In this document: positions 34,296 to 41,507 of the stretch, one piece after another
Position numbering within the stretch: the first letter of the stretch is position 1
Layout: each line of letters starts with the position of its first letter
NCBI RefSeq assembly: GCF_013149275.1
Contig: NZ_JABGNA010000004.1
Location: 310,001 to 374,000, forward strand
DNA length: 64,000 bases
Reading direction: 5' to 3'
Origin: Mucilaginibacter sp. SG564
GTDB lineage: Bacteria; Bacteroidota; Bacteroidia; Sphingobacteriales; Sphingobacteriaceae
Notes under the pieces: generated by a model
Seen by the model: only the letters and a program-made list of their open reading frames with translations
Told to the model about the DNA's origin: nothing
Database searches by the model: none
Program-made: the position numbers and the translations under genes

Positions 34296-35147
34296 ATGAG
34301 CATAAAAATAACCGAATGCCCCCGCGATGCCATGCAGGGCCTGCATGATTTTGTACCTACCGATATCAAAGCGGCTTATATCAACCTGCTGTTACAAGTG
34401 GGCTTTGATACCATCGACTTTGGCAGCTTTGTATCGGCAAAGGCCATACCTCAGCTCCAAGATACCGCCGAAGTATTAAAAAAGCTGGATACGAGCAACA
34501 CTCAATCAAAGCTATTGGCCATCATCGCCAACTATCGCGGTGCTGAGGACGCGGTTAAACACGAGGAGATCACCTACCTGGGCTACCCTTTTTCCATATC
34601 CGAAACTTTCCAGATCCGTAATACCAATACCAAATTACCTCAGGCTTTTGAAAATGTAAAAAGGATCAACGGGTTATGCCATAACAGCGGTAAAAAGTTG
34701 TTGGTTTACCTGTCTATGGGCTTCGGCAATCCATATGGCGACGAATGGAATACCGGCATTATTGAACACTGGACAGAACAGATTGTTGATTTGGGCATCA
34801 AAAACATAGCCCTTGCAGATACCATTGGCATTGCCCAGGCAGAGCAAATCGGTAGTATTTATCCCGATTTGTGCCGTAAATTCCCGGAAACAGAGTTCGG
34901 CATCCACCTACATTCTACGCCCGATACCTGGCAGCCCAAGATAGCCGCAGCCTATGAAAGCGGCTGCAAACGCTTTGACGTTGCACTGAAAGGATATGGA
35001 GGCTGCCCAATGGCCGCAGACGATCTCACAGGCAATATCGCTACCGAAAACCTAATCAGATACCTTCAATCACAACATGAGCTCCTGGGGCTTGATTTGG
35101 CCAAATTTCAGGAGGCTATAGATTATTCAGGAAAAGTTTTTGGGTAA
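34296..35147 (+). CDS. Hydroxymethylglutaryl-CoA lyase-like enzyme
   Basis: The family cleaves HMG-CoA to acetyl-CoA and acetoacetate in leucine catabolism. The TIM-barrel start ITECPRDAMQG matches the EVGPRDGLQ site with R9 and D10 kept, ALADTIGIAQ and FGIHLHSTP supply the metal-binding HxH, and GYGGCPMAADDLTGNIATENLI carries the catalytic Cys loop (about C234). The ECPRDAMQ variant is slightly off the usual sequence, so a related lyase is possible. No other leucine-degradation gene is nearby. Confidence 0.82.
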   Translation: MSIKITECPRDAMQGLHDFVPTDIKAAYINLLLQVGFDTIDFGSFVSAKAIPQLQDTAEVLKKLDTSNTQSKLLAIIANYRGAEDAVKHEEITYLGYPFSISETFQIRNTNTKLPQAFENVKRINGLCHNSGKKLLVYLSMGFGNPYGDEWNTGIIEHWTEQIVDLGIKNIALADTIGIAQAEQIGSIYPDLCRKFPETEFGIHLHSTPDTWQPKIAAAYESGCKRFDVALKGYGGCPMAADDLTGNIATENLIRYLQSQHELLGLDLAKFQEAIDYSGKVFG

Positions 35148-35148
35148 A

Positions 35149-35246
35149 TGTGCAAATACTCGGATGTGCAAATGAAATGATTTAAGGATAATTTGATTTT
35201 TTAATCAGTACATCCGCACATTTGAAATCTGCACATCTGATCTTAT
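35149..35246. repeat. Inverted repeat of ATGTGCAAAT words
   Basis: Left: GTGCAAATACTCGGATGTGC and AAATG. Right: GTACATCCGCACATTTGAAA and TCTGCACATCTG. Imperfect hairpin in the gap between convergent genes. Confidence 0.7.
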
Positions 35247-35257
35247 CCACATATCTA

Positions 35258-36493
35258 TTACGCCAAAGCCTTAGCCGCTTTGCTCATTTTGGCTTTTAAG
35301 TTTTTGTCAAAATTCTCCATTACGAGCACGGCTGCACCAATCAGTTCGGCATCAAAACCAAGTTCGGATACCAGTAGCTCGGTACCACCGGCCAATCTCG
35401 GGATACAATATTTGTGCAATGCCTGCTGTATTGGCGCCATCAGTATCTTGGCAACTTTAGCTCCTCTGCCGCTCAGCACAATATTAGCGGGGTTCATGAT
35501 GTGAATAAGGATAGCCAGGGCCTTCCCTATTTTATAACCCGCGTCTGATAGCAGCTCAATGGCAAACTGATCACCATTATTAGCAGCTTCCAGTACAGCA
35601 TCACCCATAAGCTTAGAATGGTCATTATCGTTACTGTTATATTTTAAACTCGTGATACGCCCCTGCTGAATGCCCGCAATCGCCTTCCGGGCTACTACCA
35701 GCATGGATGCTTCCGCTTCCAAACAGCCGCGCTTACCGCATTCGCAAAGCGCCCCATCTTCCGATAAGGGTATATGGCTTAGTTCGCCGGCAAAACCATT
35801 ATAACCGCGGAACAATTTACCATTCACAATCATCCCCAAACCTATACCCCATCCCAGGTTGATCACCATAACTTCGTTTTGTGATTTAGCTATACCAAAC
35901 TTCTGTTCGGCCAGGGCTATCAGGCTGGAGTCGTTATCTATATACGTAGTGATACCCGTTTTAGCGGTCAAATAAGCGGTCAGGCTTTCGCCGCCAGCAT
36001 CAAGATAGGTATAATTGATCCCTTCGGTAACGTTGATAAAGCCCGGCATCCCGATACCTATTCCGGCTATCTTTTCTTTGGCTACACGCGATCCTTTAAT
36101 ATAGTTATTGATCTCTGCGGTTAACTTGCCCAGGGCATCAGGATTGTTCAAAAGTTTAAGTTCAAAAGTAACCATATCGGCTACCGCGTTATTCAACAGA
36201 TCAAAAAGCTGGATACGTGCTGTAAGCTGATCAAGTGCTATAGCCAGAATATACATGGTATTGGCTTTTACCGAATACATCAATGGCCTGCGGCCACCGC
36301 TTGAAGGGGCATAACCATCTTCAACAACAAAACCTTCATCCATTAACTCATTTACAGCTTTGGCAATCGATGGTATACTTTTGTCAAATAATTCGCTCAG
36401 CTCCGCGCATGACATCGCCTTATTAAAGTAAAGCGTTTTAATGATCATGTTTTTTAGCCTACCGCCCTTTACACCTTTGTTCTCCAGTTCCAT
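35258..36493 (-). CDS. ROK-family transcriptional regulator
   Basis: The 411-residue protein has an N-terminal winged helix (about 12-60, with MSCAELSELFDKSIPSIAKAVNELMDEGFV) and a C-terminal ROK/sugar-kinase fold with GIGIGMPGFIN, the zinc motif CECGKRGCLE (about 248-257) and ILSGRGAKVAK. Such regulators (NagC/Mlc/XylR type) respond to sugars. No sugar gene is adjacent, so the regulon is unknown. A long 5' region contains inverted 11-mers at 36599-36609 and 36663-36673 and the second copy of the noncoding element. Confidence 0.9.
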   Translation of the reverse strand: MELENKGVKGGRLKNMIIKTLYFNKAMSCAELSELFDKSIPSIAKAVNELMDEGFVVEDGYAPSSGGRRPLMYSVKANTMYILAIALDQLTARIQLFDLLNNAVADMVTFELKLLNNPDALGKLTAEINNYIKGSRVAKEKIAGIGIGMPGFINVTEGINYTYLDAGGESLTAYLTAKTGITTYIDNDSSLIALAEQKFGIAKSQNEVMVINLGWGIGLGMIVNGKLFRGYNGFAGELSHIPLSEDGALCECGKRGCLEAEASMLVVARKAIAGIQQGRITSLKYNSNDNDHSKLMGDAVLEAANNGDQFAIELLSDAGYKIGKALAILIHIMNPANIVLSGRGAKVAKILMAPIQQALHKYCIPRLAGGTELLVSELGFDAELIGAAVLVMENFDKNLKAKMSKAAKALA

Positions 36494-36598
36494 TAAATAA
36501 TTTAAATTGGGTTTATAAAAGGCAATGCCTTAGTGTTTTGAATTGTATAAAAATATAAATAAAGTATATAACTACAACTGTTATTATTACACTTAGCG

Positions 36599-36673
36599 AA
36601 TACCTGTATAATTGACAAAATTAATGAAACAATTGCCTACAGAAAGTAAAAAAAGTTATTGCATACAGGTATT
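36599..36673. promoter_or_regulatory. Pair of inverted 11-bp sites upstream of the ROK gene
   Basis: AATACCTGTAT (36599-36609) and its exact complement ATACAGGTATT (36663-36673), with a 53-bp interval, about 105-180 bp upstream of the ROK start. They could be half-sites for autoregulation with looping; this is inferred from position only. Confidence 0.35.
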
Positions 36674-36731
36674 GAGATATTGTACCAAAATTCCAGTGGG
36701 CGATTTTCACCCCATGAGTTTATACTTGGCA

Positions 36732-36997
36732 AAAAACTTTTTAAACCTATGATTTTAACACTTTTTTAGTCAAAAATGAGGTAAAAAGACTCGATAATTG
36801 CCCGTTTTAACAAAACTTTAAGGCCATTTTAACACTTTTTAACAAATTTTTAGCCTGTTTTAAAAGGTTTAAAAAGTATCAATACATTGATTTTCAAATA
36901 ACGAAATACAAAAAGATCGGTTTTTATATTGTTTTTCTCCTTAACCAAACAGCCCGGAACTTTGACAAAGTTCCGGGCTGTCTGGTACGTAAATATA
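36732..36997 (-). ncRNA. Conserved noncoding element, copy B (candidate small RNA)
   Basis: Read on the minus strand: TATATTTA (36997-36990) as -7 box, 8 bases, then hairpin ACAGCCCGG...CCGGGCTGT (36981-36949), then TTTGGTTAAGGAGAAA, the TTTGTTAAAAA and TGTTAAAA words, and AAAAAAGTGTTAAAAT near the end. Order, spacing and total length (266 versus 270) match copy A at 10465-10734. The hairpin sequence differs while pairing is kept. It lies between divergent genes, so the hairpin cannot be a terminator for an upstream minus-strand gene. Confidence 0.5.
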
Positions 36998-37241
36998 TCA
37001 AAAATTCCTGATAACTAAAAATGAATTTACGTGATGATCACTCTGGTTATGATCAATAATTACTGTATTAAATACCTGTTCTATAGCTGTCTGACAGACC
37101 ATGGTCGGCAAGAAAAAAAAATCACAAACAGTTAAAACCAAAATCTGTTTTATGGGTTACTTTCATACTCCTTTGAAAAACTTCACTTTTTTTTCCAAAC
37201 AGTTAATAATTAGTACATTTATGCATTAAAATCTAAACCAA

Positions 37242-38132
37242 ATGAAACAGAAAATTATACTCTACAGCATTTGTTTATGCCTGTTTTTTGCCTGTAAAAA
37301 GGACAAAAAGACACCCGACCCTGATACTAAGCTATACCCCATAAGCTTTAATGTATCGGGCTTTTCGCAAACCAATGTACCTACTGCAGATAAGGCAAAA
37401 ACAAATTCCCTCACCATACAGGCTACGGATACCATACCTGTACAATCTTTGTATTATGCGGTATATGTGGATCGTGGGCCGCTATATGGTCATGGGCCTT
37501 TGGTGACTTACAGACGCGTTTTGAAAGGCGATCAAAACTTTGGCCAGTTTAAAGATAATCTGCCAGCGGGGACTTATCAAGCCTTGTTTTGTGGAGGATC
37601 AAATAACTTAATTTTTGACATTCCCGATGTAGCCTTCTATTATAATACCCATACATGGGACGATACCTTTTATAAAGTTGTACCTTTTACGGTAACTTCC
37701 GGGCCTGTAAACCAATCGGTTGTTATACCCCGGAGAACTGCAAAATTATCTTTAGTAATAAAAGATGCCATACCAACCGGAACCTCAAAAATAGTGGTAC
37801 ATTTTTCTGATTCATCTTCAATAAAGCCCTATTATCCACCCGCTTCTTTAGTTACCAATCAAACCACCCAGGTTATTAATGCGACAGATGCGGGTAAAGC
37901 AAATTATACTTTTAGCATGAATACCCTAAATGATACCAGGCCATTTGATGTAACAGTTGATTATTACGGCCCCAACCCAGTTGGGCCCCTGGGTACAAAA
38001 ATCATCAAAAACGTGGTATGTAAACCCAATACCAGAACCATACTTTCCGGATACTTATTTACCCAGGATAATGGCCAGTTTACGATAACGGTTAATCAGG
38101 ATTGGAATCCACCTGTAAATGTTAATTTTTAA
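37242..38132 (+). CDS. Putative surface lipoprotein A1 (FimB/Mfa2-like two-domain fold)
   Basis: A 296-residue lipoprotein: signal peptide with lipobox LFFAC and mature N-terminus CKKDKKTPD. Two beta-rich halves follow (about 28-150 with LYPISFNVSGFSQ and AGTYQALFCGG; about 160-290 with VIPRRTAKLSLVIKDAIP and RTILSGYLFTQ). The layout recalls the two transthyretin-like domains of FimB/Mfa2-type fimbrial anchor proteins, by pattern only. The closest relative in view is the third gene (39108), and more distantly the other two. A TACATTTA box is at 37214-37221. Confidence 0.7.
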   Translation: MKQKIILYSICLCLFFACKKDKKTPDPDTKLYPISFNVSGFSQTNVPTADKAKTNSLTIQATDTIPVQSLYYAVYVDRGPLYGHGPLVTYRRVLKGDQNFGQFKDNLPAGTYQALFCGGSNNLIFDIPDVAFYYNTHTWDDTFYKVVPFTVTSGPVNQSVVIPRRTAKLSLVIKDAIPTGTSKIVVHFSDSSSIKPYYPPASLVTNQTTQVINATDAGKANYTFSMNTLNDTRPFDVTVDYYGPNPVGPLGTKIIKNVVCKPNTRTILSGYLFTQDNGQFTITVNQDWNPPVNVNF

Positions 38133-38152
38133 TTGTCTTAAATCTAATCCAA

Positions 38153-39064
38153 ATGAAAAGAGCTTTAATTTGCTTCACTTTAATAAGCATAGCACTATTA
38201 TCGTGTAAAAAAGACCATCATACTCAAACAACTGAGCCTACAGGTAAACTGTATCCGGTTTCCTTTAATATTTCAAGCTTTAGTCAGGTAAACGTTCCTG
38301 ACAACCAAAACAGCAAAATCAAAATAAATGCTGTTGATCCTTCGGCAACCAGTATCGTTAAACTGGTTTATAAATTATTCGATTCTAACAACGTACTTAA
38401 AAAAACAGTATTCATCAAAAAGGGCGCTCCCAATTTTGGAACATTTACAGACAGTATCCCTGCCGGTAGTTATAAAGCAGTATTTCTTGGGCTAAAGGAC
38501 TCCGCCAATTACATAGGTACTTACGCGGGTGACCCAACCCGTTTTTCTTATTATTATGCTACTGGTATTGCATTTCCGGAAACATTTTACAGCAATGCCA
38601 GCTTCACTGTTGGTAATGCCCCTGTACAGCAGAGTATTGTTTTGCAAAGATTAAATTCAGAAGTATTAGTTATCATTAAGGATGCTATCCCTCCCAAAAC
38701 AGCCAGCATTACTATAGATATCACCGGAAATTTTGTATGCTCTTATCTTGATGGAAAATCGTCAGGTTCCATATCAGCAGGGATTGCCACAGTTGCTATT
38801 ACCAGTAGCAATATAGGCACAACTAATTTCCAGTTAGGCCCAAGGAGCGTATTTAATAATACTACACCCGTTACAGTTTCAATTACGGCTAAAGCAGCTG
38901 ATGGTACCATCATGGTGCAAAAAACAATTGGCAATGTAACACTTCAGCCAAATACCAGAACTATATTAACCGGTAACGTATTTACTAATAGCGCTGGCAC
39001 CGGAGGACTTGCCGTAACATTCAATCCAGATTACAATACCACTGATATTAATCAAAGTTTTTAA
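38153..39064 (+). CDS. Putative surface lipoprotein B1 (FimB/Mfa2-like)
   Basis: A 303-residue lipoprotein with lipobox IALLSC and mature end CKKDHHTQT. It has the same two-domain pattern (LYPVSFNISSFSQVNVP, VYKLFDSNNVLKKTVFIKKGAPNFG, PAGSYKAVFLGL; then LNSEVLVIIKDAIPPKTAS, LQPNTRTILTGNVF). It is close to the fourth gene (40015) and only distantly similar to the genes on either side. The start is 20 bp after the previous stop, so the group is an operon. Confidence 0.7.
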   Translation: MKRALICFTLISIALLSCKKDHHTQTTEPTGKLYPVSFNISSFSQVNVPDNQNSKIKINAVDPSATSIVKLVYKLFDSNNVLKKTVFIKKGAPNFGTFTDSIPAGSYKAVFLGLKDSANYIGTYAGDPTRFSYYYATGIAFPETFYSNASFTVGNAPVQQSIVLQRLNSEVLVIIKDAIPPKTASITIDITGNFVCSYLDGKSSGSISAGIATVAITSSNIGTTNFQLGPRSVFNNTTPVTVSITAKAADGTIMVQKTIGNVTLQPNTRTILTGNVFTNSAGTGGLAVTFNPDYNTTDINQSF

Positions 39065-39107
39065 ATGAACGGCTATCAATTCATAAAATATTCAAAACCC
39101 AAAATTG

Positions 39108-39992
39108 ATGAAACAGAAAATTTTACTTTGCGGCATCTGCGTTCTATTGCTTTTTGCCTGTAAAAAGGATAAAAAAGCGCCCGATACCAAACTTTACCCT
39201 ATCACTTTTAAAGTATCTGGCTTTTCGCAAAGCGCAGTGCCTTTAGATAGTAAAACAAAAACAAATTCCCTCGGCACGCAGGCCACAGATACAGTGCCTG
39301 TGCAATTATTGTATTATAGCTTATACAATAGTGACGGGTTATTAGTTTCTGCCAGAAATGTTAAGAAAGGTGATGCTAACTTTGGTCAGTTTAACGAAAA
39401 TGTGCCTGCAGGAAATTATAAGGCTGTATTTTGTGGGGGATCAAATAATTTACTGGCTTACAGAACATTCTTCACTTATATTACCCGACCAGATATTGAG
39501 GGAGGCCCGGCTTATTGGGATGACACTTTTTTTAAGTTGATCCCTTTTACTGTAACCAATACAGGCATAAATCAATCAGTTACACTTTCCAGGGCAACAG
39601 CGCGATTAGCTATAGTGTTGAAGGATGCCATACCAACAGGCACATCAAAAATAGTGGTAAAATTTCAAGACACATCCGCCATAGGATCCGACGGGTTACA
39701 TCACTTCCAAGCCATCAATACAACTACAAAAACTATTACTACAGCAGATGTTGGCACTACAAATTATACTATTGTTATGAATACGCTAAATAATATTAAG
39801 CCTTTTGATGTAACGATTGATTATTATGGAGCTAATCCATCCGGGCCACTGGGTACAAAAACCATTAAAAATGTAGTTTGTAAAACTAATTACATCACTA
39901 CACTCTCCGGAAATTTATTTACCCAGGGCAACGCTCAATTTGTATTAGCGATTGATCAGGATTGGGGGGCACCGGTAAACGTTAGTTTTTAA
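39108..39992 (+). CDS. Putative surface lipoprotein A2 (paralogue of A1)
   Basis: A 294-residue lipoprotein, lipobox LLFAC, mature end CKKDKKAPD. It is nearly co-linear with A1: LYPITFKVSGFSQ, KTNSLGTQATDTVPVQLLYY, LKDAIPTGTSKIVVKF, VTIDYYGANPSGPLGTKTIKNVVC, and FTQGNAQFVLAIDQDWGAPVNVSF. The ATG at 39108 is preferred to a TTG just before it. The duplication that gave A2-B2 involved both genes of the cassette. Confidence 0.7.
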   Translation: MKQKILLCGICVLLLFACKKDKKAPDTKLYPITFKVSGFSQSAVPLDSKTKTNSLGTQATDTVPVQLLYYSLYNSDGLLVSARNVKKGDANFGQFNENVPAGNYKAVFCGGSNNLLAYRTFFTYITRPDIEGGPAYWDDTFFKLIPFTVTNTGINQSVTLSRATARLAIVLKDAIPTGTSKIVVKFQDTSAIGSDGLHHFQAINTTTKTITTADVGTTNYTIVMNTLNNIKPFDVTIDYYGANPSGPLGTKTIKNVVCKTNYITTLSGNLFTQGNAQFVLAIDQDWGAPVNVSF

Positions 39993-40014
39993 TTTTACTT
40001 AATTCTTTCCAGAT

Positions 40015-40917
40015 ATGAAAAAGGCTTTATTTATATATTTTACCTTGCTTGGTGTTACATTGTTATCATGCAAAAAAGATAACCATACAAAAACTAACCC
40101 TACAGGTAAACTTTATCCCGTTTCTTTTAGCTTATCGGGCTTCACGTCGACAATCGACCCCATTGAGCAAAATAGTAAGATCAAGGTAAACACTGTCGAT
40201 CCTTCGGCAAGTACAGTTGTTAAATTGATATATAAACTTTTTGATTCTAATAACTCACTCAAAAAAACGCTAATTATTAATAAAGGGGCACCCAACTTCG
40301 GAACAATTGCAGATAGCCTTGTAGCAGGCACTTATACGGCCGCATTTGTTGGTTTAACCGATACTATTCCTGCTGACTTCGGAGATACTGGACTCATTTT
40401 TAATTACCGTACTTATGCTTACTTTCCGGAAACATTTTATAGCAATGTTCACTTTACCGTTGGCAATACATCCGTACAACAGAATTCAGTTTTAAAACGA
40501 TTAAATTCCGAGATACAGGTAGTTATTAAGGATGCCATTCCATCAGGGGTATCCCGGATTAATATAACTGTTTTAGGTGCATATCAAGCATGTACTTATT
40601 TGGATGGAAAGTCTACAGGATCAAATACCGGCGGAACATCGTCTACGCCCGTAACCAATGCTAATGTAGGTACAACCAATTTTCCATTAAGTCCCGTAAC
40701 ACGTTTATTCAATAATACATCAACAGTGACTATCCTTATTGATGCCATATCTCCTAATGGCACAGACGTAGCTTTCAAAACGATTAATAACGTAACGCTT
40801 CAGCCAAACGTCAGGACCATATTAACGGGTAATGTATTTTCGAATGATGGTAGCCCCGGAGGGTTTGCCGTATCATTTGATTCAAATTACAGTGGCAATC
40901 TTAGCCAGGGATTCTAA
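40015..40917 (+). CDS. Putative surface lipoprotein B2 (paralogue of B1)
   Basis: A 300-residue lipoprotein, lipobox VTLLSC, mature end CKKDNHTKT. Near-identical blocks with B1 include KLYPVSF, KLIYKLFDSNNSLKKTLIINKGAPNFGT, FPETFYSNVHFTVGNTSVQQ, VVIKDAIPSG, YLDGKSTGSN, LQPNVRTILTGNVFSND. It ends the four-gene operon; a strong terminator follows at 40929-40967. Confidence 0.7.
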   Translation: MKKALFIYFTLLGVTLLSCKKDNHTKTNPTGKLYPVSFSLSGFTSTIDPIEQNSKIKVNTVDPSASTVVKLIYKLFDSNNSLKKTLIINKGAPNFGTIADSLVAGTYTAAFVGLTDTIPADFGDTGLIFNYRTYAYFPETFYSNVHFTVGNTSVQQNSVLKRLNSEIQVVIKDAIPSGVSRINITVLGAYQACTYLDGKSTGSNTGGTSSTPVTNANVGTTNFPLSPVTRLFNNTSTVTILIDAISPNGTDVAFKTINNVTLQPNVRTILTGNVFSNDGSPGGFAVSFDSNYSGNLSQGF

Positions 40918-40928
40918 ATAATTTAATA

Positions 40929-40967
40929 CGTGGAGGATGGGCAGATGGCCCCTCCACGTTTTTTTTA
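40929..40967 (+). terminator. Rho-independent terminator of the lipoprotein operon
   Basis: CGTGGAGG...CCTCCACG stem followed by eight or more T, 11 bp after the last lipoprotein stop. Confidence 0.9.
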
Positions 40968-40976
40968 AACAGATGA

Positions 40977-41411
40977 TTACTCTCCGCCAAAATCTTCTAT
41001 AACCCCAAAATATTCGTCCCAATTGGGGTCATCGTCAACGCTGATGTCGATAGGTAATGGATCAAAAATTGCCAAAGCTTCGTTCAACCTTTGGCCGGCC
41101 ATGTTAATATCAGTGGTATAAAATGCCCACCATCTTTCGTTATCACAGGTAAAAACAAAAGCCAGTATGGTTTGGTTATCTCCCTCAAAAGCATCCACAA
41201 GCGCATCCTCAACACTGGCCATCAGATCCATATCTTTCTGCGTCGGGAGCAAAGAATCATCAAAACTTTCGTAAGTCCAGATAATGTCCATCCGACGTGG
41301 GTATAAACCCGATTCTATAAAATCCTGAAGGTTAGGCCTGTACCTGACCAATCCGGGTATTTCGTCGTCGGTTACAAAATCAATACCAACCCATGAATCA
41401 TCTAATTTCAT
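40977..41411 (-). CDS. DUF695-family protein
   Basis: A soluble acidic 144-residue protein with the DUF695 pattern: DIIWTYESFDDSLLPTQKDMDLMASVEDAL, ILAFVFTCDNERWWAFYTTDI, and the end IDISVDDDPNWDEYFGV. No function is established for the family. An upstream in-frame TTG would add five residues; the ATG at 41411 is preferred. It lies between the lipoprotein terminator and a second hairpin at 41425-41465. Confidence 0.75.
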   Translation of the reverse strand: MKLDDSWVGIDFVTDDEIPGLVRYRPNLQDFIESGLYPRRMDIIWTYESFDDSLLPTQKDMDLMASVEDALVDAFEGDNQTILAFVFTCDNERWWAFYTTDINMAGQRLNEALAIFDPLPIDISVDDDPNWDEYFGVIEDFGGE

Positions 41412-41424
41412 ATCCCAATAATAC

Positions 41425-41465
41425 AAAAAAGACTTCCGAAGTTTCCTAAACTTCGGAAGTCTTTT
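41425..41465 (-). terminator. Hairpin terminator after the GH3 gene
   Basis: GACTTCCGAAGTTT...AAACTTCGGAAGTC with A-run and T-run on its two sides. It can end the GH3 transcript on the minus strand before the DUF695 gene; the flanks make it work in either direction. Confidence 0.8.
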
Positions 41466-41507
41466 CCAGCTATTTAGCTTTAAGCTTTTCGCCTTTGGCT
41501 TTAAGCC

